Assembly (NCBI GenBank): GCA_964444065.1
Contig: CAYUFL010000021.1
Location: forward strand, 1 to 32,774
Direction: 5' to 3'
DNA from: JBGMEA01 sp964444065
GTDB taxonomy: Bacteria; Bacillota; Clostridia; Eubacteriales; Anaerofustaceae
DNA length: 32,774 nt
Below, one piece after another: positions 23,317 to 30,537 of this stretch. The notes under the pieces were generated by a model. That model did no database searches. It had not been told where the DNA came from and worked only from the letters and a program-made list of their open reading frames with translations. The translations under genes and the position numbers were made by a program. How positions within the stretch are numbered: position 1 is the stretch's first letter; the number at the start of each line of letters is the position of its first letter.

Positions 23317-25776
23317 TTACTCAGGTTTTTTAAAAGAGACAATTCCTTCAATCGCATCCACGATCACACTGTCGCCGGGAGAAACCAAGCCTTTCAGCAT
23401 TTCCTCGCTCAGGTTATCTTCAATCTCCTTTTGTATCGTCCGTTTCAGCGGGCGGGCTCCGTACTCAAGGTTCGTTCCGGTTTTGGCGATATGTTCTTTG
23501 AGTGCGTCAGTGAAAGATAAGTCGATATTCAAAGAAAGTGCACGTTTTGCAAACTGAGCTAACAATACCTCAATAATTTGGGAGATATGCTTGTCCAGTA
23601 ATTGATGAAAGACAATAATTTCATCCAGCCTGTTCAGAAATTCCGGTTTAAAAGTTCTGCGGAGATCTTCCATCACAGTATCTTTCATTTTTTCATATTC
23701 GTTTTCGCTGGTTTCGGTGCTGTTGAAACCGAGCGTACCGTGTTTTTTAATCAGACTTGCGCCGACATTGGATGTCATGATCACGATTGTATTTTTAAAA
23801 TCAACCGTTCTGCCCTGTCCGTCCGTGATACGTCCGTCATCCAATATTTGCAGCAGAATATTAAAGATATCCGGGTGTGCTTTTTCGATTTCATCGAAAA
23901 GAATCACACTGTAAGGTTTTCTGCGAACTTTTTCTGTCAACTGTCCGCCTTCATCATAACCGACATATCCGGGAGGTGCTCCGATGAGCCTTGCAACAGT
24001 GAATTTCTCCATATATTCGGACATATCAAATCGAATGATCGCATCTTCCTGTCCAAAGACAGCTTCTGCCAACGCTTTGCACAATTCGGTTTTTCCGACA
24101 CCTGTCGGGCCGAGGAAAATAAAGGAACCAATGGGTCGATTCGGATCCTTTAATCCGACGCGGGATCGTCTGACTGCTTTGGATACTGCCGTAACGGCTT
24201 CGTCCTGCCCGATTACTCTCGCGTGCAGAATCTCTTCCAACTTCAACAGCTTATCGCTTTCTTCTTGCTTCAATTTCTGCACCGGAATATTTGTCCAACT
24301 TGCAAGGATCATCGCTATTTCGTTTTCCGTTACTTTTGTAGACTGCGCACCGTCATTTTTCTTATTCCACTCGGTCTTGATCTCCGCAAGCTTTTCTCTG
24401 GTTTCTTTCTGTTTATCACGAACTTCCGCCGCTTTTTCATAGTCCTGCATTTTAATCAATTCTACTTTTTCTTTTTCCAGATTATCAATCTCTTTTTCCA
24501 GATCATTCACTTCCTGCGGTGCAGTCAACATACCCATTCTGACTTTCGAAGCGGCTTCATCCATCAGATCGATTGCTTTATCAGGCAGAAATCGGTCAGA
24601 TAAATAACGATCCGATAATTCAACGGCGGCGACAATCGCATCATCCGTGATTTCCAGCTTATGATGCGCTTCATATCGATCTCTTAATCCCATCAGTATT
24701 TGGACAGCTTCTTCCTTTGTGGGTTCTTCCACCTTTACCGGTTGAAATCTCCGTTCCAAGGCAGCATCCTTTTCAATATGTTTTCGGTATTCATCGATTG
24801 TCGTCGCACCGATAGCCTGTATTTCACCCCGTGCAAGAGAAGGCTTAAGGATGTTTGCCGCATCCATTGCACCTTCGGCAGCACCGGCTCCGATAATGGT
24901 ATGCAGTTCATCAATGAAAAGAATCACATCTTTGCGTTGTTTTATTTCGTCCACGGTGTCTTTGAGACGTTCCTCGAACTCACCTCGGTATTTCGTCCCT
25001 GCAATCATTCCGGACAAATCCAAAGAGATTACTTTTTTGTGTTTGATCGTTTCCGGAACACTTCCTTCGATGATGCGCTGCGCCAAACCTTCGGCAATAG
25101 CGGTTTTTCCGACTCCCGGCTCGCCGATCAAAACAGGATTGTTTTTGGTTCGGCGTGAAAGTATTTGAATCACACGCTCAATTTCTTTGTCTCTTCCGAC
25201 CACCGGATCCAAATTGTTTTCTTTCGCAAGCTGCGTAAGATCCTTCCCGTATTTATCGAGCATTCTCGCTTTGCTGTCGGAAGCTTTTGCTTCGCTTATT
25301 TTTTCGGTCTGCACTTCTTCGGATGACGGATTTTTGCTTAAAATATTCCCGATCATCGTTTTGGCGTATTCATAAGTCAGACCGTACTTATTCAACACTT
25401 TCGCTGCAACCCCGTCTCCCTCCTTCAACATACCCAAGAGCAAATGCTCCGGTCCGATGTATTTCTGAGACATTAAATTTGCTTCGAGTACTGCAAATTC
25501 TGCCACACTTTTCATTCGCACGCTGTACGGAAGCCTGTAATCTCCTTCAATCGGGGTATAGCGATTCACGACTTCAATTATTTCGTCTTTGACATTTTCA
25601 TATGTCACACCCAAAGCAGCCAATGACATTGCAGCAATATTTTCACCATGGAGCAAAATTGACAGTAACAAATGCTCCGTTCCGATAAAGTTATGACCAA
25701 GCTCTTTCGCCTCGGTCTGCGTCAGATTAAACATAATATCCTGTGCCTTTGGTGTGTATCTTTCAAATCCTGCCAT
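23317..25776 (-). CDS. clpC: ClpC-type AAA+ unfoldase
   Basis: This 819-residue HSP100 protein unfolds substrates, including arginine-phosphorylated proteins, for the ClpP protease. It has a double Clp-N repeat (about 1-145), AAA1 with Walker A GEPGVGKT (218-225) and LFIDELHT, a UVR/middle-domain coiled coil (about 424-470), AAA2 with Walker A GPTGVGKT (556-563) and LFDEIEKAHPD, and the ClpP-docking loop LGF at 682-684. GGAGGG precedes the ATG at 25776. It is the last gene of the operon, 15 bases after mcsB. No clear terminator separates it from the cobT promoter 49 bases downstream, so read-through into the riboswitch is possible. Confidence 0.97.
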   Translation of the reverse strand: MAGFERYTPKAQDIMFNLTQTEAKELGHNFIGTEHLLLSILLHGENIAAMSLAALGVTYENVKDEIIEVVNRYTPIEGDYRLPYSVRMKSVAEFAVLEANLMSQKYIGPEHLLLGMLKEGDGVAAKVLNKYGLTYEYAKTMIGNILSKNPSSEEVQTEKISEAKASDSKARMLDKYGKDLTQLAKENNLDPVVGRDKEIERVIQILSRRTKNNPVLIGEPGVGKTAIAEGLAQRIIEGSVPETIKHKKVISLDLSGMIAGTKYRGEFEERLKDTVDEIKQRKDVILFIDELHTIIGAGAAEGAMDAANILKPSLARGEIQAIGATTIDEYRKHIEKDAALERRFQPVKVEEPTKEEAVQILMGLRDRYEAHHKLEITDDAIVAAVELSDRYLSDRFLPDKAIDLMDEAASKVRMGMLTAPQEVNDLEKEIDNLEKEKVELIKMQDYEKAAEVRDKQKETREKLAEIKTEWNKKNDGAQSTKVTENEIAMILASWTNIPVQKLKQEESDKLLKLEEILHARVIGQDEAVTAVSKAVRRSRVGLKDPNRPIGSFIFLGPTGVGKTELCKALAEAVFGQEDAIIRFDMSEYMEKFTVARLIGAPPGYVGYDEGGQLTEKVRRKPYSVILFDEIEKAHPDIFNILLQILDDGRITDGQGRTVDFKNTIVIMTSNVGASLIKKHGTLGFNSTETSENEYEKMKDTVMEDLRRTFKPEFLNRLDEIIVFHQLLDKHISQIIEVLLAQFAKRALSLNIDLSFTDALKEHIAKTGTNLEYGARPLKRTIQKEIEDNLSEEMLKGLVSPGDSVIVDAIEGIVSFKKPE

Positions 25777-25791
25777 GGTACAGCCCTCCTC

Positions 25792-26811
25792 TTATTTCTG
25801 ATTACTTAAAATTCCGTGAATATAATCCGAACGAAAAATATCTCTTGTCTTCTCGTCCGGCTCAATGCGATACAGCAAAGACAGTGTTGCGGGTTGAATG
25901 TTGATCATCAGCCGGTTCAGTGTGTCCGCCGGAATCCCGTCAATGATGTTCAGATCAATCCCCATTCGCACGATGGAAAGGAGTTTCATCGCTTCCCGCG
26001 TAGAAATCATATGTGCATTCGTCAAAAGACCAAATGCGCGAAACACTTTATCCTTGGTCTCGTCTTCGCGTTGAATCAACATCTCATTGCGTTCGACACG
26101 TTCCATTTTGATGATTTCTTTGGTTACGGCATGCAGGTTTCGAATCACTTCATCTTCGCTAAGTCCCAAGGAATTCTGGTTTGATATCTGAAACAGATCT
26201 CCAAGCGCTGAGCTGCCTTCACCATAAATACCTCTGATTGTCAACCCATATTTATTTGCCATCGTAACAACGAGATTCAGTTCCGATTTTAAGACAATTG
26301 CCGGAATATGCAACATAACACCGGCACGCATTGCGGTACCCACGTTTGTCGGACAACTGGTGAGATAACCGTACTTGTCGCTAAACGCATAATCGATTTT
26401 TTCCTGCACCATATCGTCTATTTTATCCGCTGTCGTATAAGCATCGCTGAGCGCAAACCCCTGCACAATACATTGGATGCGCAAATGGTCTTCCTCATTT
26501 ATCATGATCGAAACTGTTTCGTCTTCGCTGATCAATACACCGGAATGTAAATGTTTCCCCAAATCAGGGCTGATCAAGTGACGCTCAACAAATGACATTC
26601 GTTGCAGTTCGGTAACCTCTTCCATGTCGATATATCGGAAGCGATAAAAATCCAAAGCCGGATTTTGCAATGATTCCCGCACTTTTTGATTGACTGTTAG
26701 GGCGACTTCTTCGTTCATATTGCCCGGAAACGGTATTCCGATCAGATTTCGAGCCAAACGAACTCTTGTCGTAATTGCAATATCGTTCGTGAAAAGTTTT
26801 TTCTCTGTCAT
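25792..26811 (-). CDS. mcsB: protein-arginine kinase McsB
   Basis: This 339-residue member of the phosphagen-kinase (ATP:guanido phosphotransferase) fold phosphorylates arginines on damaged proteins, marking them for ClpC-ClpP. Visible features include ITTRVRLARNL (13-23), which contacts ATP phosphates, NVGTAMRAGVMLH, and GEGSSALGDLFQISNQ. GGAGAA lies upstream of the ATG. It starts 18 bases after mcsA and ends 15 bases before clpC. In Bacillus, McsB also acts on the repressor CtsR; no ctsR is present in this operon. Confidence 0.97.
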   Translation of the reverse strand: MTEKKLFTNDIAITTRVRLARNLIGIPFPGNMNEEVALTVNQKVRESLQNPALDFYRFRYIDMEEVTELQRMSFVERHLISPDLGKHLHSGVLISEDETVSIMINEEDHLRIQCIVQGFALSDAYTTADKIDDMVQEKIDYAFSDKYGYLTSCPTNVGTAMRAGVMLHIPAIVLKSELNLVVTMANKYGLTIRGIYGEGSSALGDLFQISNQNSLGLSEDEVIRNLHAVTKEIIKMERVERNEMLIQREDETKDKVFRAFGLLTNAHMISTREAMKLLSIVRMGIDLNIIDGIPADTLNRLMINIQPATLSLLYRIEPDEKTRDIFRSDYIHGILSNQK

Positions 26812-26829
26812 AATATTCTCCGTAATTAT

Positions 26830-27336
26830 CTACAATTTTGAATCTTCTTCCTCTTTCATGAGTCTGATAATATCCCGGTATTCCGCCGCAAGCTCGTAAT
26901 TTTCGTTTTCAATCGCTTCCGAAAGGTTTTTTTGCATTTCGGTGATTTCACGTTTCATTTTCAATTCACTGTTTGCATTTTTTGCTATTTTGCCGGCATG
27001 CACGGTTCTGCCGTGTATGCGCTTGATCAGCGGTTCCACCTGCTCGGCGAATGTTTCATAGCAGGTATCGCATCCCATTTTGCCGCTCTTCTTGATTTCC
27101 GCGATATCCAGACCGCAATTGGGGCATCGAACCGCATCCTCAACATCTTCGTCGGGTTCCGCTTTTTCTTCTATATTCATAAATCCGCTTAGAAATTTCG
27201 CAAAATCAGCCTGATACAGATTGAATGCTTCCTTGCTGGCGCATTCTTCGCATAAATGCAATTCCGTTTTTTCTCCATTGACAATTTTCGTCAACTGCAC
27301 GGTAGCTTCTTTTTCGTTGCAATTTTGGCAAAGCAT
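26830..27336 (-). CDS. mcsA: McsA zinc-finger activator of McsB
   Basis: This 168-residue protein has four CxxC zinc-binding pairs (C3/C6, C29/C32, C71/C74, C89/C92) and a C-terminal UVR motif (about 133-168), the layout of McsA, which binds and activates the arginine kinase McsB. Its ribosome-binding site GGAGG (27349-27345) lies inside the last codons of the upstream transposase-like gene, and the start codon follows that gene's stop by 3 bases. Translation of mcsA is therefore probably coupled to the transposase-like gene. Confidence 0.96.
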   Translation of the reverse strand: MLCQNCNEKEATVQLTKIVNGEKTELHLCEECASKEAFNLYQADFAKFLSGFMNIEEKAEPDEDVEDAVRCPNCGLDIAEIKKSGKMGCDTCYETFAEQVEPLIKRIHGRTVHAGKIAKNANSELKMKREITEMQKNLSEAIENENYELAAEYRDIIRLMKEEEDSKL

Positions 27337-27339
27337 AAT

Positions 27340-28119
27340 TCAGTCCTCCAATCGATTGATAATCCGATAAACTTCCCCTCTGTTAATATCCAACAACTCG
27401 GAAATCTTTCGGATCGAAAACCCTGTATTTTTCCTGATTAAGGCAATCAATTCTGCTCGCATTTCGATATTCTCTCTGATGCAGATCTGATTCAGCGTAA
27501 CGTGATTGGTCTGTAGAAAACGTTCGATGAGCCGCAACGCAATCTGTTGCATATTCGCAAAACAATCATCGTAATAGAAATTCTCACTGATCGTTGAGAA
27601 TGAATATTTCGCGATTGCTTCAGGTATCATATTGAAAGACCTGACAAAATTGCGGATGATCGTCGGGCGTTCTTGTTCGCAGGCATAAAACCGAAAAGAT
27701 GAGAATTCATATTCAGATGGTTTTTCGCACAATCCTTCCAATACCGGATTAAAATGTATATATCCGATAACCGGTACAATATCCGTACTGCATAAAATCG
27801 GCGTACTTTTAAAGCGATCCTGAAACACATGTCCGCTTCGCGCATATTTTTTATTGAAATACGCGGCATATGCCATATTGATTTTTTTCATTGCTTCGGA
27901 TAAAGTGCTTCTATTCGGTCGGATTAACAGATTTGCCCGGTTGTCCAAAATACAGTAGGCATAGGATTCATACGCATCGTTTACACTTTTTTCAAACAAA
28001 ATATCAACCATCGATTGTTTGTCCAGTTCATCGATAAAGATATCTTCGTTGTTGTTTCCGTTGATTAAAACATGATACAATGCAATCGGCGAAAAACATC
28101 TTTGAATGCGCGGTGACAT
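27340..28119 (-). CDS. HUH-degenerate REP-associated-transposase-like protein in the ctsR position
   Basis: This 259-residue protein aligns by eye with Y1/REP-associated tyrosine transposases (RAYT): YHVLINGNNNEDIF (15-28), AYCILDNRANLLI (54-66), an INMAYAAYFNKKY segment (80-92) with candidate catalytic tyrosines Y84 and Y87, GHVFQDRFKS (96-105) and YIHFNPVLEGL (120-130). The HUH motif, normally N-H-V/I-H-L-L, reads N60-R-A-N-L-L, so both metal-binding histidines are lost. A C-terminal helix-turn-helix (about 232-256, FSIRKISELLDINRGEVYRI) is intact. The ATG at 28119 with GGAGG upstream is the start; the GTG at 28140 precedes that site. It heads the mcsA-mcsB-clpC operon, where ctsR normally sits, suggesting a DNA-binding regulator. 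That role is inference. Confidence 0.8.
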   Translation of the reverse strand: MSPRIQRCFSPIALYHVLINGNNNEDIFIDELDKQSMVDILFEKSVNDAYESYAYCILDNRANLLIRPNRSTLSEAMKKINMAYAAYFNKKYARSGHVFQDRFKSTPILCSTDIVPVIGYIHFNPVLEGLCEKPSEYEFSSFRFYACEQERPTIIRNFVRSFNMIPEAIAKYSFSTISENFYYDDCFANMQQIALRLIERFLQTNHVTLNQICIRENIEMRAELIALIRKNTGFSIRKISELLDINRGEVYRIINRLED

Positions 28120-28140
28120 AACAAATCCTCCTATGACCAC

Positions 28141-28169
28141 AGTATATCATATACATCAACTAATGACAA
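28141..28169 (-). promoter_or_regulatory. promoter of the transposase-like/mcsA/mcsB/clpC operon
   Basis: On the minus strand, TTGTCA (28169-28164) and TATACT (28146-28141) are spaced by 17 bases, ending 21 bases upstream of the start. The -10 box overlaps a 13-base palindrome. Confidence 0.7.
28142..28154. promoter_or_regulatory. candidate operator: perfect palindrome over the -10 box
   Basis: GTATAT, a central base, and ATATAC form an exact 6-base-arm palindrome that overlaps the -10 hexamer. This is a classic repressor-site position. AT-rich palindromes can arise by chance near -10 boxes, so the call is tentative. Confidence 0.4.
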
Positions 28170-28183
28170 TAAGAACCGACCCG

Positions 28184-28202
28184 TTTGTCAACGATTAACA
28201 AA
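28184..28202. repeat. imperfect inverted repeat between the clp and purA promoters
   Basis: TTTGTCAA (28184-28191) and TTAACAAA (28195-28202) match as inverted arms at 7 of 8 positions around CGA. It lies between the two divergent promoters and could be a second regulator site. Confidence 0.35.
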
Positions 28203-28245
28203 TTTCTAATAAATATGCAATAACGTATCAAAAATATACAGATTA

Positions 28246-28254
28246 TGTTACAAT
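28246..28254 (+). promoter_or_regulatory. extended -10 promoter of purA
   Basis: TGT followed by TACAAT (28249-28254) forms an extended -10 element 35 bases upstream of the purA start. The -35 region is weak. The same TGTTACAAT string occurs upstream of the MBL-fold gene at 19635. Confidence 0.5.
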
Positions 28255-28289
28255 ACTAAGCGGAAAAACAGCAAAATTCGGAGGTCAAA

Positions 28290-29579
28290 ATGACGAGTTT
28301 AGTGATCATTGGCGCTCAATGGGGCGACGAAGGAAAAGGCAAAATAACCGACTACCTAACGAACAAAGCAGACGTTGTTGTGCGCTATCAGGGCGGAAAC
28401 AATGCCGGACATACCGTGATTGCGAATGGAACGACCTACAAACTGCATTTGATTCCGTCGGGAGTTGTTCAGAACAAGCCCTCAATCATCGGCACGGGAG
28501 TTGCGCTTGATCCGACTTGGCTGGCAGAAGAAATGATGATACTACAATCTCAGGGATTGCATTTTGAGCATCTGCTGATTGATAAACGCACACATTTAAT
28601 CATGCCCTATCACAAACTCATGGATGAGTTGAATGAAAAGGCTCTTGGTGATAAAGAAATAGGCACAACAAAACGAGGTGTCGGCCCTTGCTACACAGAC
28701 AAGACAAAACGAATCGGCATTCGTATTTGTGATCTTATGAATAAAGATGTCTTCGCGGAAAAGTTAGCAACGAATCTCAAGACGATCAATATGGAACTGA
28801 AAGAAATTCATGACCTTGCGCCCTTGGATTTCGACCAGATTTATGATGAATATTGTAAGGTTGCGGAAATCATCCGCCCGCATGTCACGGACGCATCCGT
28901 CGTCATTGATCGATATATAAAAACCGGAAAAAAAGTATTGTTTGAAGGCGCTCAAGGAACACTTCTCGATATCGATTTTGGTACCTACCCGTTTGTTACA
29001 TCCTCACATCCTACTTCCGCAGGTGTATGCATCGGCGCAGGGGTCGGTCCGACGGCAATCAATGAAGTACTCGGTATCACAAAAGCATACACAACACGTG
29101 TCGGAAAAGGTCCGTTTCCGACGGAGCTTAACGATGAAACAGGTAACTTTCTCCGCGAAAAAGGATTTGAGTTCGGCACAACCACAGGAAGACCGCGCAG
29201 ATGCGGTTGGCTGGATATGGTGATCTTGAAATATTCCGCAAGGATCAACGGATTGACCAGTATCGCCTTGACAAAACTCGATACGTTAACCGGATTAAAA
29301 ACGATCAAAATTTGCGTAGGGTACAATTGCAACGGCGAAATCATTGAAGATTTTCCGCCGGAGCTTGACGTCCTCGAACAATGCATCCCAATTTATGAAG
29401 AGTTCGAAGGATGGGATGACGATATCACGCAGGCGAAATCATTTGATGCGTTATGCACACCTGCAAAACAATATATCCGTCGCATCGAAGCGTTATGCGG
29501 TGTTTCGATTGGGATGATCTCGGTTGGTCCTGACAGAGAACAAACCATCGTAACCGAACAATACTTCAATGGAAAGTAA
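28290..29579 (+). CDS. purA: adenylosuccinate synthetase
   Basis: This 429-residue enzyme joins IMP and aspartate using GTP, the first committed step to AMP. The signature GAQWGDEGKGK at residues 8-18 contains the catalytic Asp and the GTP-binding loop. GGNNAGHT with the catalytic His, KRGVGPCY, GAQGTLLDIDFGTYPFV and TTGRPRRCGWLD are all present. Length is standard. CGGAGG lies upstream. No purine riboswitch is visible in the leader. It overlaps rsmI by 11 bases, so the two are co-transcribed. Confidence 0.98.
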   Translation: MTSLVIIGAQWGDEGKGKITDYLTNKADVVVRYQGGNNAGHTVIANGTTYKLHLIPSGVVQNKPSIIGTGVALDPTWLAEEMMILQSQGLHFEHLLIDKRTHLIMPYHKLMDELNEKALGDKEIGTTKRGVGPCYTDKTKRIGIRICDLMNKDVFAEKLATNLKTINMELKEIHDLAPLDFDQIYDEYCKVAEIIRPHVTDASVVIDRYIKTGKKVLFEGAQGTLLDIDFGTYPFVTSSHPTSAGVCIGAGVGPTAINEVLGITKAYTTRVGKGPFPTELNDETGNFLREKGFEFGTTTGRPRRCGWLDMVILKYSARINGLTSIALTKLDTLTGLKTIKICVGYNCNGEIIEDFPPELDVLEQCIPIYEEFEGWDDDITQAKSFDALCTPAKQYIRRIEALCGVSIGMISVGPDREQTIVTEQYFNGK

Positions 29580-30408
29580 AAGCTGTCTTTTCATTGTATC
29601 GACCCCAATCGGAAATCTGGAAGACATTTCATTTCGAGCGCTGAATACATTGAAAAATGTCGATTTTATTCTCTGCGAAGATACACGAAGGTCTATAAAA
29701 CTGCTCAACCATTTCGAAATCAAAAAGCCGTTGATCAGTTATCACAAGTTTAACGAATTTTCAAGCGTTGAGACGATTTTGGATCGGCTTACACACGGAG
29801 AAACCGCTGCATTGATTTCTGATGCAGGGACACCGCTGATTTCTGATCCCGGTCATATTCTGATCAAAAAACTGATTGAGTATCATCTATGTTTTGAAGT
29901 AATTCCGGGAGCAAATGCTTTACTGCCTGCATTGATTTACTCTGGATTTGATACGCAACGGTTTTTCTTTTACGGTTTTCTACAGAAAAAGAAAAGCAAA
30001 CGTAAAGAAGAACTGAGCAGTATTGCCCGCTGTCCCTATCCTGTTATCATTTATATTGCTCCGCATGACCTGAAAGATATCCTGTGGGAAATAACAAAGC
30101 TGCTACCGTTGCAACAACTTTCTCTGTCCAAAGAAATCAGCAAAATATTTGAACATACGTTTCGGGGAACGGCGGAAGAAATCATTTCTGCACTTGGCGA
30201 AGAGATCAGAGGCGAATATGTTCTGGTGTTTGACAAAGCCGATACTGTCAAAGAGCAGTCGGCTCCATCTGAATTGAGTGAGGACGAACTGAAAGAACAG
30301 TATCAAGAATTAATCGATTCAGGGAGTAATCCGAATGATGCGTTGAAACTTCTCGCAAAGCGCCTGAACACCAACAAACGGGCATTGTACGATAAATTAA
30401 GAAAGTAA
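29569..30408 (+). CDS. rsmI: 16S rRNA 2'-O-ribose methyltransferase RsmI
   Basis: This 279-residue enzyme methylates the ribose of C1402 in the 30S decoding centre. The tetrapyrrole-methylase-like N-terminal domain carries VSTPIGNLEDISFRAL, LCEDTR and SDAGTPLISDPG, and PGANALLPALIYSG follows. A C-terminal helical domain (about 230-279, ELKEQYQELIDSG onward) is typical of full-length RsmI. The start lies inside the last codons of purA with no good ribosome-binding site, implying translational coupling. Confidence 0.95.
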   Translation: MESKSCLFIVSTPIGNLEDISFRALNTLKNVDFILCEDTRRSIKLLNHFEIKKPLISYHKFNEFSSVETILDRLTHGETAALISDAGTPLISDPGHILIKKLIEYHLCFEVIPGANALLPALIYSGFDTQRFFFYGFLQKKKSKRKEELSSIARCPYPVIIYIAPHDLKDILWEITKLLPLQQLSLSKEISKIFEHTFRGTAEEIISALGEEIRGEYVLVFDKADTVKEQSAPSELSEDELKEQYQELIDSGSNPNDALKLLAKRLNTNKRALYDKLRK

Positions 30409-30434
30409 CTGTTACAAAACAAGAATACGCGCAC

Positions 30435-30467
30435 AACCGATGTTCCATACCGGACATCGGTTTTTTT
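30435..30467 (+). terminator. terminator after purA-rsmI
   Basis: AACCGATGT (30435-30443) pairs with ACATCGGTT (30454-30462), followed by a run of Ts to 30467. Confidence 0.9.
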
Positions 30468-30473
30468 GTGACA

Positions 30474-30510
30474 CAAAAAAGGACAGAACACGGCAAATTG
30501 TTCTGTCCTT
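30474..30510 (-). terminator. terminator of the hydrogenase operon
   Basis: On the minus strand, AAGGACAGAACA pairs exactly with its complement across an 8-base loop (arms 30499-30510 and 30479-30490) and is followed by a run of six Ts. It lies 28 bases after the hydA stop, back to back with the rsmI terminator. Confidence 0.9.
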
Positions 30511-30537
30511 ATAAAAGGTATTTATGGGTTTCAGAAA

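Noticed and set aside
23602..24153. 183-codon plus-strand open frame inside clpC, and several similar ones up to 25592
   Set aside because: They lie antisense to the well-conserved clpC coding sequence, have no ribosome-binding sites, and encode no recognisable protein.
27340..28119. active REP-associated or IS200-type transposase
   Set aside because: Both HUH histidines are missing, no flanking REP-like or IS200-type ends were seen, and the gene is tightly coupled to mcsA.
28259..28289. GGTCAAAATGACG at the purA start as a CtsR box
   Set aside because: It contains one GGTCAAA only, without the second heptad repeat, and it is explained by the purA ribosome-binding site and start codon.
28255..28289. 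purine riboswitch before purA
   Set aside because: The leader is too short and has no aptamer-like structure.
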